A stretch of DNA of 64,000 bases from Siphonodentalium dalli (taxonomy: Eukaryota > Mollusca > Scaphopoda > Gadilida > Siphonodentaliidae), in NCBI GenBank assembly GCA_032622095.1, contig CP136069.1, positions 35,500,194-35,564,193 of the forward strand. The letters are read 5' to 3'. The notes beneath the pieces were generated by a model. The model worked only from the letters and a program-made list of their open reading frames with translations, ran no database searches and had not been told where the DNA came from. Shown one piece after another: positions 12,901 through 20,595 of this stretch; position 1 is the first letter of the stretch, and each line of letters opens with the position of its first letter. The position numbers were made by a program, and so were the translations under genes.

Positions 12901-15900
12901 TGTTGGTATGGGCAAGCCTTTTTAATAGTGTGTCTGTCATTTGCAAAATGAGGTCCCTAGAGGGTGAATTTAGTAATGCTATCCCGCACAGTGAGCTAGC
13001 ATCACCAAACACCAAATTCACCCTCTAGGGACTTTATTTTGCTTATGCCTCATCTACTGGGAAGTATCTATAGTCTCAAAATAACATATTGTTTTTATTT
13101 ATTTCTGTTCAGTTTCTATAGCCCCTAATTTGCAGAAGATAAGATGCATAATCGAGGTGACTAATGAGTGAACATCACTAAATTCAACTCTGGAACTTCA
13201 ATCTGATCCTATAGGTCTTCCCTAGCATTTGAGGCCTAAACAGTATAAGGTTCCCAGAGGGTGAATTTGATGACGCTAGCCCACCACTGTCTGGAATCAG
13301 TACGGCTGACTCATGTTTAGACGTTTCCGGTTTCGTCACAAAGACAGAAACTCGACGGTATACAACCGACTAAAATGCTTGATTTTAGATGTTCAGACTG
13401 TCGTACCATAATGGAATCTTGGTCGGATATGTTCAGGATATGTTAACAGTGCACAGGAAACTATTAAACCAGAGTTATATAATGTCATACTTTGTTAGAT
13501 TATAGCACAATTGAATCGAGAATTTTGCATATTTTTGTGCAAAAATTCGCTTTCAAATCCGTTTTACAAGTGTTTTATCCTTTTAAAATTATAATCTTGC
13601 AGGTCGTATATAATTCGTAATGTTTATCAAACAATAATCCGTAACCATTTGTCCATTCGGGTGTGTTGTATAGTAGAAAAAATATATTTTGGATGGTCAT
13701 CGACGAATTTTTGTGTACGGTTTAGAATGCAGCTAGTGTACGGTTGATCAGCATTTTTGAGCATTCTCATCTATTGCAATCTCAATGGGCTATTCCGCAC
13801 GATTAAGGGGCCGATAGAATAAATCTTGTGAAATCAGGTAGACAATATTGTTTTGCGTTTGGGTGTAAGTGGCATGATTACCCACTGGCAGACTTTCAGA
13901 AACGGTTCCACGGAGGAATTGTGTATTCCAAATGTTAACATGCTCACAATTGAACTACATATATATAGATTAAGTATCATGTTCAGGTATAGTAAGATTC
14001 ATTGCCAAATTGTGCAAGTATATACAGTCTGTGAAAACTCAACTATTCACGTTTACTATATTTTAGCACACATGCGCTATTTATATAGTCAGAGTCTTAT
14101 CTATTTATGTATTTATTTATTCTGTGTGCGCGTTTGTGGCAACCACAAATAATCAATCATAGATTTTTCTTACCTGTGAACAAAACGAAAACAAACAGCA
14201 TGCGTGGACCAAAAATCTGAAAACATGAAACAAAACTGTAAAAAGATAAAACATAAACTGCACGATAGAGTGTTGTCTTAATCCGCAAAGCCACGACAGG
14301 ACCATACAATAGGCTATTTTGTTCTAGTAGAATACAAAACGTAGACAATTAAATAATGAGTTCAATTCATATTTGAAAACAATTGCATGGTCATGATATA
14401 TAGTTTTAGTGTTCAAGATATTTTTAAGCGTGTATATATAGTAAATTTAAACATGCAGCATGTTCGGCTTTGTATTGGACCCATATAGTGGTCAGATACG
14501 ACCGTAAGGATGGAGAGAACACTATACTCGTAAACAAACCGAAGATAAAAATCATAATAATCAACTATTGGTCGCCCAGTAAAGGCTCGTCCACGGACCT
14601 GCGTAATGCATGCGTGAACACGTAAGGGTGCGTATATAATGGCTGATCGATGGGTCTATATACGGAGGGATCAACTAAGTGGTTAGCACTTGTCCTCCGA
14701 TCCCTTTAAAATAGCCTATATATGTATTACATTTATTTTATATAAATGTACTATTTAGAGCAAATACAATATGTTTAAACTACAGACGATGTCCGTCAAG
14801 ATTTTGTCAAACAATCAAATACTCTATTCTTTCACCCATTAAACAAATTGCACAAATAAGGAAGATGTTATATAAATAGTCAAGCGGATAGTTAACTCAT
14901 GTCTGTGAACGGTCTTGACGCCGTACGTAATGCGTATAGACCCATCAGCCATACGCACGCACGCTTTACACAGGTATATGTGGACGAGCCTTGAGATAGG
15001 CCTACATAATTATACATATATAATTATGTAGTAGATAAGCAATTTTATTGTTGCCGGACTCCAAATCACGAACAAAACAATTAAATTTAGATTTGTCACA
15101 TTTATTATTTATCCAACATCACGTGGTATATCTCCCAGAGAACGATTTTAAAAGAAAAATGGGTTAGTATTTATCCACACGATTTTGAGATAAACCGTAC
15201 ACACAATCACAATCTTTGACATCTAAACCGAACACTTTTTAACAACACCACCTGTTGAAAAACAGGCACTATATCACGAAAAATGTATATTAAAGATAAG
15301 TGAAACTTCGTATGTGTCAGAGAAGGTTCCTAGTTCGCGATGGATGTTTTATTTGGTGAATTGCTTTGCTGAAACATTGTGAATACAATCCTAGATGATT
15401 TATTTTTCTCGATTTTTTCACTTTTTACTTGGCATAAACCACGATCGTATCGCCGTATGAAATCATTTTGCGAGCAACTTTCAGTGTACATAAAAACAAA
15501 ATAATACAGAAACAACAACTGACTACATTGTCAATCCAAAAATCCGCGCATAATGTATTTATTAAGCAAAAAAGTGTGCCTACCGCGACAACAACAATTC
15601 GAGATCCGACGAAACCGGAAACGTCTAAACATGAGTCAGCCGTACTGATTCCAGACAGTGAGCCCACTGTGTCACTAAATTCACCCTCTGGGGACCTCAT
15701 TCTACAAATGGCAGACTATTTCAAGGCTTGGGTATAGGACATGTAGATTACACTTTGAATGATTGGTATATTGTCAGCACTCATTTGAGATACCTGACAT
15801 TTGGCTTATGAAAAAACTGCAGTCGACATCACATGTTGATATCTGATATATGGATAACCTTTGCTGGACTTGATGTGTAATGACATATGCACTCTTGCTT

Positions 15901-17092
15901 TCATTTTAGGTGTTTGTGATAACAGACGGAGAGGTTTGGAATGTTTCTGAGATTATTGGGCTCATAAAGAGAAGCACAAATACCAGGTCAGTTAAAGTCA
16001 CGTGCCCTGTTTTGTATGTGATACAATTCCGGCGTAAAATATGTGGAAAGAATACATATTGTTCTGAGTTAAGTATAACAATAAATGTGAATAAAGTCAT
16101 TGAAAGAAATTTCAGAATAAGATATTACATGATTTTTATACTTCTGTTTTAAAAACAGGACGTATTATTCTTTTAATCAGTCTGTCTAGCTGTCTGTCCA
16201 TCTGTCTGTCCATCAGTCTATATATTTTTTTCTGGATGTTAACATCAGTTTTACATAAATAAATGGAATATAATTTGGCATGTATAAATTCAATACCATA
16301 AAATACAGTCAGGTTCGATTTTGTGTTCCGGTCGCCAATTTTCACTTTGTTGAATTTTGGCCCAAATTTTTGTTACTGAATGATAACTTTATTTCTCGTC
16401 TGAATGGAATGAAATTTAAAATCTAGGTTTACAACCATAAAATACAGGTTAAATTCAATTTTGGGTTCTGTCCACCAATTTTTACTGGAGTTATTTTGAC
16501 ATTAAAATTCCTTTTTTCTTGGTTTCCTGTTAATATACCTCTAGTTAGAGTTGCTTGATCACATGACCAAACTATGTATGCTGTGGCTGAATTTGCTCAA
16601 AATTGAAGCTGTGCTTTAATTGGAGATTTGTCCGATGATTCTCACAAGACTTATGGGTCCATTTTGACTTAGATTATTTTAGTTTATCGTATGTTGTGTA
16701 TTATAGACATCATAATTTGTTTAGTGAACATGGTGATACTCTTTTATTCCTACTATCTTCTAAGGTAGAGACGTAGCCTGTGTGTTCTCATTTCGCAGAG
16801 CAGATCATGTTTTAAAAGAAGTGTTCTTGGCGACGAAATATCTCGTCGCTGGTGCATGGATAGCTTCTTTCGGGTGACAAGATATCTCATCGCCTGCACT
16901 GAATAGGTTCATTTAAAAGAAAAAATTTATTTTGGAATTTTTGTTTAGATTATTAAATATTCGCTTTATTCTTTCAGGGTTTTCAGTCTGGGAATCGGTC
17001 ATGGTGCGTCGTCTTCCTTAGTAAAAGGCATCGCCAAAGCTGGTCGAGGAAAATCCTATTTCGTCAAAGATAATGAGAGAGTTCATGGAAAA
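886..17092 (+). CDS. VWA5A: VWA5A-like gene, six internal exons (partial, spliced)
   Basis: Six exons at 886-994, 1613-1717, 6470-6596, 7597-7741, 15910-15986 and 16978-17092 join without breaking frame (junction phases 1, 1, 2, 0, 2) into about 226 residues. All introns have GT-AG borders. The product matches the VWA5A (BCSC-1/LOH11CR2A) type of VIT+VWA protein: a linker strand, then a VWA domain with [38 protein letters not shown] and [18 protein letters not shown]. The MIDAS metal site is complete: DRSGS (DxSxS, split between exons 2 and 3), the Thr of GGTE (exon 4) and the Asp of TDGE (exon 5). The family is intracellular and its biochemical role is poorly known. The VIT domain exons must lie upstream of position 1. 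The C-terminal exons were not found before 21.5 kb and may lie in the N gap or beyond the window. Introns are about 0.6, 4.8, 1.0, 8.2 and 1.0 kb and packed with repeats. Intact frame and splice sites argue for a live gene. The exact paralogue (VWA5A or VWA5B) is inferred from memory of the family. Confidence 0.85.
1052..1137. repeat. 86-bp palindrome (hairpin repeat) in intron 1
   Basis: The arm starting AATTTATCAACC and running through CTAAATTCTATTTGAGCC is matched in reverse complement by GGCTCAAATCGAATTTAG and GGTTGATAAATT, with only about 10 nt of loop. It looks like a short foldback or MITE remnant. It has no coding content. Confidence 0.7.
1233..1558 (+). mobile_element. tRNA-derived SINE
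   Basis: The 5' part (1233-1302) looks like a tRNA: Pol III A box TGGTCCAGTTG at 1242-1252 and a B-box-like TTTTGAATCC at 1281-1290 followed by CACTCTCTGCCA. An unrelated body follows, with a conserved-looking ATAAATGCAT segment and an (ATT)n-like tail (ATTATTATCATTATTAAT) at the 3' end. This is the usual layout of tRNA-derived SINEs (tRNA head, body, LINE-like tail). The B box has decayed (TTTTGAATCC against GGTTCGAATCC), so the copy is old. It lies in intron 1, in sense with the host gene. Exact ends and family are uncertain. Confidence 0.65.
1613..1717 (+). CDS. VWA5A: VWA5A-like exon b (start of VWA domain, first half of MIDAS)
   Basis: Acceptor TTTGTTTCCAG ends at 1612 and donor GTGAGG starts at 1718. 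The 105 nt read [15 protein letters not shown], then EFIFLIDRS and the first base of a Gly codon (phase 1). The hydrophobic strand FIFLIDRS is beta-1 of the VWA fold, and its Asp is the first MIDAS ligand. The last roughly 19 nt of this exon, together with the donor site, are copied many times in the downstream minisatellite (1718-4520), so the true donor is followed by scores of look-alike donors. Confidence 0.85.
1718..4520 (+). repeat. Exon-junction minisatellite, 23-bp and 37-bp units
   Basis: About 2.8 kb of tandem repeats begin exactly at the exon b donor. Every unit contains GTGAGGTTAACATTTCAG (18 nt), followed either by ATCAG (23-bp unit; variants ATGAG, ATTAG) or by CCTCTTATTGATAGATCAG (37-bp unit; variant ending ATCAT). 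The 19-nt piece is a copy of the 3' end of exon b (CCTTATTGATAGATCAG, coding LIDRS), and GTGAGG is the authentic donor. The array therefore repeats the exon/intron boundary itself, in mixed order of short and long units. Each 18-nt core begins GT and ends AG. The short ORFs across the array are by-products of the repeat. Confidence 0.95.
4690..5965 (+). repeat. Degenerate tandem repeat, ~160-bp period ('GCCATCTTGGA' family)
   Basis: At least six diverged units carry CATCACCAAACTTCATATGG, ATCTTC(G/A)GGGTGACCTC, AGATGGGAGCCATC, AACATGGCTGCCAGCAGCCA and TCTTGGATTT. Landmarks 'AACTTCATATGGAT' recur near 5155, 5315, 5610, 5765 and 5935, spacing about 156-169 bp with one longer interval. Divergence is high, so it is old. 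No coding function seen. It fills much of intron 2 after the minisatellite. Confidence 0.75.
5966..6469 (+). other. End of intron 2; nothing recognised
   Basis: AT-rich intronic sequence running to the acceptor at 6467-6469. No repeat family, RNA gene or ORF that I can support. Confidence 0.5.
6470..6596 (+). CDS. VWA5A: VWA5A-like exon c (MIDAS second half, helix 1, strand 2)
   Basis: Acceptor TTTTTTCAG ends at 6469 and donor GTAAGT starts at 6597. The first two bases complete Gly, followed by [20 protein letters not shown] and then [20 protein letters not shown]. This supplies the Ser residues of DxSxS, the amphipathic helix and the FNVIGFGS strand typical of VWA5A. The exon ends with two bases of a codon (phase 2). 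Confidence 0.87.
6998..7201. mobile_element. 204-bp perfect-type palindromic MITE, TA-flanked (copy 1)
   Basis: The ends are ATGCTCTAAATAATTGACTCC and its reverse complement-like GGAGTCGATTATTTAGGGCAT, flanked by TA at 6996-6997 and 7202-7203. Almost the whole length pairs with itself, with the centre near 7099 (GAAGCTCTCA/CTGAGAGCTTTC). TA duplication and long TIRs fit a Tc1/mariner-type non-autonomous element. A shorter relative lies at 7832-7954. Confidence 0.82.
7204..7596 (+). repeat. Intron 3 end with (CATA)n microsatellite
   Basis: A simple (CATA)n tract of about 8 units lies at roughly 7274-7306. The rest of the intron up to the acceptor at 7596 shows nothing else. Confidence 0.8.
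7597..7741 (+). CDS. VWA5A: VWA5A-like exon d (MIDAS Thr loop)
   Basis: Acceptor TTTTTTGCAG ends at 7596 and donor GTAGGG starts at 7742. The 145 nt complete an Asn codon, then read [33 protein letters not shown] and PVQGCQRE, ending in phase 0. DLGGTEIL is the conserved VWA5 loop that holds the MIDAS Thr. Two palindromic MITEs of one family sit about 0.4 kb upstream and 0.1 kb downstream of this exon (see findings). Confidence 0.87.
7832..7954. mobile_element. 123-bp palindromic MITE, same family (copy 2)
   Basis: It starts ATGCCCTAAATAATCGACTCC after TA (7830-7831) and ends GGAGTCGATTATTTAAGGCAT; the right flank is TG, so that TSD side has mutated. The arms match those of 6998-7201 but the central part is deleted (GGAAATACGGCTTGTTACCC at the fold). 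It begins about 90 bp after exon d. Confidence 0.82.
7955..8526 (+). other. Intron 4, first part; nothing recognised
   Basis: No exon, RNA or repeat family I can name. It carries short ORFs on both strands with no conserved motif. Confidence 0.45.
8527..8691. mobile_element. 165-bp palindromic foldback/MITE
   Basis: The left arm AAATTCGAAGACGTTCGG ... CACTCAATGGGAAATAACTC ... TAAATTAACTA is matched in reverse complement by TAGTTAATTTA ... GAGTTACTTCCAATTGAGTG ... ATGTCCTCGAATTT, around a loop of about 35 nt. Arms are about 60 bp and diverged. Different family from the 6998 and 1052 palindromes. Confidence 0.7.
8692..9779 (+). other. Intron 4, middle; nothing recognised
   Basis: About 1.1 kb with no recognisable exon, tRNA or repeat. 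Two weak similar phrases (CAACCCGAAAGACCAGAA at about 9415 and CAACCCGGGAGACCAGAA at about 9459) are a short local direct repeat. Confidence 0.45.
9780..10212 (+). mobile_element. Helitron-like non-autonomous element 1
   Basis: It starts TCTCATATATATTTTGAAG directly after an A (9779). It ends with a GC hairpin (AGCCCG...CGGGCT, 10181-10202) followed by CATCGGCTAG. A 5' TC start, a 3' hairpin about 6-10 nt before CTRR, and A/T insertion flanks are the hallmarks of Helitrons. Inside are a (TTTG/TCTG)n stretch, a conserved left segment (ACGATTCTCGACCGATCGGG ... TTTGACCAGGCGGT) and two copies of a 122-bp tandem unit. No Rep/helicase ORF, so non-autonomous. The long minus-strand ORF over this region is a repeat artefact. 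Confidence 0.78.
10213..11080 (+). mobile_element. Helitron-like non-autonomous element 2 (six tandem core units)
   Basis: It begins TCTCATATATATTTTGAAG immediately after the CTAG of element 1 and ends with the same hairpin plus CATCGGCTAG. The core has 122-bp units beginning at about 10378, 10500, 10622, 10744, 10866 and 10988, nearly identical except the first. Each unit carries GCATGCGCAGACGAGATCTC, GAAACGGGTGGAGCTATCGA and CTTGAAATTTGGTATGTGAA. Compared with elements 1 and 3 it differs mainly in unit number, as expected for tandem cores changing by slippage or unequal exchange. Confidence 0.82.
11081..11748 (+). mobile_element. Helitron-like non-autonomous element 3
   Basis: Head-to-tail after element 2: TCTCATATATATTTTGAAG start, same left segment, about four core units (the last ones rearranged and partly truncated), then hairpin AGCCCG...CGGGCT and CTAG at 11745-11748. 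The core units at 11491 and 11602 carry deletions and an internal duplication of the GGTAGAGCTATCGACTTGAA phrase. Confidence 0.78.
11749..12355 (+). mobile_element. Helitron-like non-autonomous element 4 (different core, 131-bp units)
   Basis: It starts TCTATTATATATTTTGGAAG after the CTAG of element 3, and ends GCCCGGACGAAGTCGGG hairpin, CACTTT, CTAG (12352-12355), then T. The core differs from elements 1-3: about four 131-bp units start GATTTCGATGAAACTTGGTA near 11824 and 11955, with diverged starts near 12086 and 12217. Each unit carries an inverted pair TTGACCTTGA ... TTCAAGGTCAA. A related but distinct family, inserted flush with element 3. Confidence 0.75.
12356..12941 (+). other. Intron 4 after the Helitron cluster; nothing firm
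   Basis: No known repeat boundaries. A minus-strand open stretch of about 50 codons at roughly 12515-12655 (containing [11 protein letters not shown] then stop) has no recognisable domain and no convincing splice acceptor, so I do not call it a gene. Confidence 0.4.
12942..13245. mobile_element. Palindromic MITE of the 'GAGGTCCCTAGAGGGTGAATTT' family (copy a)
   Basis: The arms TGAGGTCCCTAGAGGGTGAA (about 12949) and TTCACCCTCTAGGGACTTTA (about 13017-13036) face each other. A second segment (TAATTTGCAGAAGATAAGAT ... GAGGCCTAAACAG) is the reverse complement of part of the relative at 51962-52290. Other members lie at 13246-15700 (as TIRs), about 20480-20590, 49190-49395 and 51962-52290. No ORF. 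Confidence 0.7.
13246..15700. mobile_element. 2.4-kb TIR element, transposase not recognised
   Basis: The left terminus 13246-13336 (AGAGGGTGAATTT, ACTGTCTGGAATCAGTACGG, CTGACTCATGTTTAGACGTT, TCCGGTTTCGTC) is repeated in inverted orientation at 15608-15698, about 90 bp with about 65 bp near-identical. The outer bases belong to the same family as the MITE at 12942. The interior lacks a transposase. A short open stretch near 13845-13940 reads [20 protein letters not shown], which faintly recalls a cysteine-containing DNA-binding start, but it is too short to name. A second TIR element is nested at 14584-14992. The whole lies in intron 4. Confidence 0.75.
14584..14992. mobile_element. Nested TIR element inside the 2.4-kb element
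   Basis: GGCTCGTCCACGGACCTG ... GTGCGTATATAATGGCTGAT ... GGGTCTATATACG (14584-14664) is matched in inverted orientation by CGTATAGACCCATCAGCCAT ... CGCACGCACGC ... TGTGGACGAGCC (14933-14992). No ORF; a short non-autonomous element that inserted into an older one. Confidence 0.72.
15910..15986 (+). CDS. VWA5A: VWA5A-like exon e (TDGE strand)
   Basis: Acceptor TTCATTTTAG ends at 15909; the donor is GTCAGT at 15987. The 77 nt read [16 protein letters not shown], then GLIKRSTNT and two bases of Arg (phase 2). FVITDGEV is the VWA beta-4 strand with the third MIDAS ligand (Asp), almost identical to the family's FVFTDGEV. It is separated from exon d by an 8.2 kb intron full of mobile elements. Confidence 0.87.
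15987..16977 (+). repeat. Intron 5 with two diverged direct repeats and TCTG-rich tract
   Basis: A (TCTG)n-like tract lies at 16178-16212. Two diverged direct copies about 140 bp apart share ACCATAAAATACAG, AATTCGATTTTG(T/G)GTTC and CACCAATTTTCACT (about 16293-16350 and 16430-16490). Near 16830-16905 GGCGACGAAATATCTCGTCG is a small imperfect inverted motif that recurs as GTGACAAGATATCTCATCGC. No coding sequence. Confidence 0.55.
16978..17092 (+). CDS. VWA5A: VWA5A-like exon f ([18 protein letters not shown])
   Basis: Acceptor TTCTTTCAG ends at 16977; donor GTAAGA starts at 17093. The exon completes Arg, then reads [20 protein letters not shown] and [17 protein letters not shown], ending in phase 0. 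The GIG.GASS.L..GIA motif is diagnostic of VWA5A-type proteins (family form GIGEGTSTSLIKGIA). No following exon could be recognised in 17.1-21.5 kb. Confidence 0.87.
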
Positions 17093-17956
17093 GTAAGAAG
17101 AAATTTGACTCGCTAATCAAGTCAGAAATTCTTGTGTCCTGATTTTACCACAGTACATAATCATCAGAATACATGTCTGAGTTTAACCCCATGAAACCAT
17201 AACACTGATATTTCGTTGTAAATGAACCATGACTATCCCGTAACACTGATATTTCATTGCTACAATAACATGCAAATTTGAATATAGACCCACTGATTTA
17301 TATGTGAATGTTATATGTGAATGGCCCCCACATATGTCAGCGGTATCCATGATGTGTATGGAATGGTTGGCCGCTAGTATTGGGTAGAAATATATGCGCA
17401 TGTACACAGCATATAATCTACAAAAACATACAATATTTTAAGCGCAATGTTGTGCTATATTTACGGAATATATATAGTTTTATGTTCCACATGTTTGTTG
17501 AACAGACATAATTTAGACAAATATTTTCAGTTTAATTTATCTTCGCGTATATTAATCAGTGTTCTACCACATTTGGGGAAGGGTCTATCACATATCAAGT
17601 TGATTTAATCGCGCATGCGCAGAGCAGCACAATGACAAATAAATGGTTTATAACATATTTATACATGACATGCCACTAATATATATTTAAATGGTCCCAT
17701 ACATGTCAGTGGTGGTAAGGGTGCGTATATACAATGGTTACCCGCTAGTATCGGGTATAAATTTTTGTGCATGCTCATTGAATGGGCAATAATTCACAAA
17801 AAACATGCATTTTAAGCGAAATGTGGTGCTATATGCCGGGCATATATAAGCTATAATTGCATATTGACTGCTGGTTTGTAATAAATACAGAACCGTGGGG
17901 GACAAGTAAAGGAGGTGAATTTTATAGCACTCGTTTGTTATGCTACAAGTCAAAAA
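17093..17956 (+). repeat. Start of intron 6; diverged direct repeat pair
   Basis: About 17270-17480 and 17680-17860 are diverged direct copies, sharing ACATATGTCAG(C/T)GG, CCGCTAGTATTGGGTA, GCATGTACACAGC against GCATGCTCATTG, and TTTTAAGCGCAATGTTGTGC with TATATTTACGG. They flank an older insert. No exon of the VWA5A-like gene seen. Confidence 0.55.
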
Positions 17957-18056
17957 NNNNNNNNNNNNNNNNNNNNNNNNNNNNNNNNNNNNNNNNNNNN
18001 NNNNNNNNNNNNNNNNNNNNNNNNNNNNNNNNNNNNNNNNNNNNNNNNNNNNNNNN
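17957..18056. other. Assembly gap (100 N)
   Basis: Exactly 100 unknown bases, the usual placeholder for a gap of unknown size. Sequence, including possible exons of the VWA5A-like gene, may be missing here. ORFs read through the Ns are meaningless. Confidence 0.99.
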
Positions 18057-18174
18057 TGCCTAATTGAGAATGCAACACACATGTATAATTCGATTCGATA
18101 TTCGATTCGAATTCTTCAATTCGATTCGATCAAAATCTCCAATTCGCAGAACCCTACTTTGACTTTATCTCCAT

Positions 18175-18205
<31 letters not shown>

Positions 18206-18990
18206 TATGTTTTTTGTGTTTATCCTCCATGCATGTAATATGGGTCAAATGAATGGTGTTGTCACCATGAATTCCCACTATAAAGACTGATTTGGGACAG
18301 GTTCCGTATTATAATAGTACGATAGCACGGGATCTCGGAGGTAGATACCTCCTTTGGTAGGTGAACCGCCTGTTGGCGTATGTTGATCCCTACTCTGCCT
18401 AACTCAGCAATTCGGCATTCTTTGATCAAATTATGTAATCGTACGATAGCACGGGATCTCCGAGCTGAGTAGTTTCAACCACAGAAATCCAGTGCGAAAT
18501 AATATCCGTACTCAGCAGTCCGACATTCTTTGATGTTACCTCGACATTTATTACGCTGTTTATAACGTCGCTATTTCAATGCACACCAAACATTACGTTG
18601 TAGTGTTGGCGCTTTGATTTCAAAGGGTTATGCTGTACCGGTAACGCACTGTGCTCAATTGACCCGCTTTTTCACCAGTATTCTGTTTAACCCCCCACCG
18701 AACTCCCGTTTGCAGCCGGGTTTTTTTTATGACATATTGCTACTGACTTTTGGTACATGTATGAATCAAACAGATCATCTGCGAGGGGAATGGGTCCGTC
18801 GGACGGACCCGCAGCCGCCTGGCGGAAACCCTGCCTCCTGATGACACAATGCTGGAGATATAATCCATATAGTTCAGTGAGGGCTTTCCTTGCGGAAAAA
18901 ATTACCCTGCCGATGTTTGCCCCAGTGACGCTATTTTAACAAATCTGAACCCCAGTAAACCTAAGACCCTTCATACCAAATATGAACTCA
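18057..18990. repeat. Simple and low-complexity repeats after the gap
   Basis: (TTCGA)n-like tract at 18089-18130, a 28-nt poly-G run at 18178-18205, and two direct copies of TACGATAGCACGGGATCTC (18317 and 18441) 124 bp apart in a short repeat. GGGTCCGTC-G-GACGGACCC at 18792-18810 is a perfect short hairpin. No credible ORF. Confidence 0.65.
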
Positions 18991-19260
18991 TTCGGCCTGA
19001 TGCCACTTGATTAGAAGTCGTTTTAAGAATTACTATGGAGGGAAAGAGTTATGGCCCTGGCTTCGGAACTAATTGACCGAGTGACCTCATTTGAACAAAT
19101 CTGAATACCAGTCACATAGGGAATATCCACACCAATTATGATTATGTGGGTAGCAATACTCTGAAGTTTCAAAAGTGTGACGGACGAACGAACAGACAGA
19201 CGGGATGAACGGAGCCCATTTCTATAGTCCCCCCGATGCGGGACAAATATCACAAAAGCA
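18991..19260 (+). repeat. 'Gagttatggccc...gacggacgaacg...' interspersed repeat
   Basis: Contains AGAGTTATGGCCCTGGCTTC, GTGACCTCATTTGAACAAAT, TGACGGACGAACGAACAGAC and CCCCCCGATGCGGGACAAAT. Its 3' organisation (motif 'cataactctg/gttatggccc', then a gacgg-rich stretch, then a G/C hairpin) resembles the neighbouring element at 19556-20462. No ORF. Confidence 0.5.
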
Positions 19261-19555
19261 TAAAATTGGTGACCAGGGTTTATAAATGTAAACCATTAAA
19301 TGATGGAACTGTACCCAGTATGTCACTTGAATGTATCATAGATACAATGCTAACATTTAAAATGTGTTGATAAACAAATACCACAGCTGGCACACACAAT
19401 TAATCCTGGCTGGTCACTAGCAGAATGAATTCTAATTTATTTGTTATTTAATCTGAGAGGACCAAGTGTATGGTGATTCATGGCCAATTCTATATCACCC
19501 AGATAATGGATCATTTTCAATTAATCTTAAGATGTCGGTAATTAAAATGAATCAA

Positions 19556-20462
19556 ACAAGAGTACGCTGTCGCGTGGCATTTGCCCCCCGACTGTAGCAA
19601 TTCGGATTAAGCATGGACGAATCTGCAGATATCTGAGGAGGTCTATATGACCATTCCAAAAGAAGTTCGTACTAGAAATTCAGGAAACCCAAAAACAAGC
19701 GATATGGAAACCCAAAAACAAGCAAAAATTCAAATTTTCTAAGTTGAATAAAGAGCCATAACTCTGGCAAAAATCATCAGATTATACCCAAATTCGCACT
19801 TGACATGTATTTTCATATAACTGATCCACAAAAATACGGGATTTGCAATCGTACCGCCAAAGCTCATGCTATCATCTGGAAACCCAAAAAACAAGAGAAA
19901 AATTTGAATTTTCTAAGTAAAAAAAGGGCCATAACTCTGGTGAAAATGTGTGGACGAAACCCACGCTATGCATGTTGCTGTTCCCCCATGCTGCTCTATC
20001 ACTATACCAAATATCAGCTAAATCTGCCCAGCGGTTGCTGAACAATAATGCAAAATGTTTGTACGGACGGACAAAATTGAAAAAAAGGGCCATAACTCTG
20101 GCAAAAATCATCAGATCATACCCAAATTCGCACTTGACATGTATTTTCATATAAATGATCCACAAAAATACAGGATTTGCAATCGTACCACCAAAGCTCA
20201 CGCTATCATCTGGAAACCCAAAAAAACAAGAAAAATATTGAATTTTCTTAGTTAAAAAACGGTCATAACTCTGGTGAAAATGGGGTGGACGAAACCTGCG
20301 CTATGCATGTAGCTGTTCCCCCAGGCTGCTCCATCACCATACCAAATAACAGCTAAATCTGCCAAGCCGTTGCTGAACAATAATGTAAAATGTTTGTATG
20401 GACGGATGTACGGACGGAGACGTTGACTATATACCCGCCGACTTTTCAAGTCGGGGGCATAA
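19556..20462 (+). mobile_element. Interspersed repeat with a 334-bp tandem duplication
   Basis: The left part reads AACAAGAGTACGCTGTCGCG ... TTGCCCCCCGACT; the right end reads CCGCCGACTTTTCAAGTCGG and GGGCATAAT, so ends are partly complementary. Between them are two nearly identical 334-bp units (about 19745-20078 and 20079-20412), each with GCCATAACTCTGGCAAAAAT, CACTTGACATGTATTTTCAT, GGACGAAACC and ACAATAATG(C/T)AAAATGTTTG, followed by ACGGACGGA. No coding capacity; short ORFs appear in both copies by duplication. Confidence 0.7.
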
Positions 20463-20479
20463 TAAATTTTGATGTGAAT

Positions 20480-20595
20480 TTATTCCGCAAGGCGGGCTAG
20501 CATTACTAGATTCATCCTCAGTCTGACTAGGCCTCAACAGCCATGGGAAACCTAGGAACAGATTGAAGTTCTAAAGTAGAAGTTTGTAATTTACG
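20480..20595. mobile_element. MITE fragment of the 'GAGGGTGAATTT' family (copy b)
   Basis: GGCGGGCTAGCATTACTAGA, TTCATCCTCAGTCTGACTAG and GCCTCAACAGCCATGGGAAA with CCTAGG match one half of the element at 51990-52110 (GCTAGCATCACCAAATTCAC ... GCCTCAGCTGCTATGGGAGA). Truncated, old. Confidence 0.55.

Noticed and set aside
13845-13940. THAP-like zinc finger (YCFAFGC...) in the 2.4-kb TIR element
   Set aside because: Only two cysteines fit and no downstream C-x2-H pair is in frame before a stop. Noted in the element entry but not called.
17857-18290. ORFs of 68-116 aa spanning 17940-18290
   Set aside because: They read through the 100-N gap and the poly-G run.
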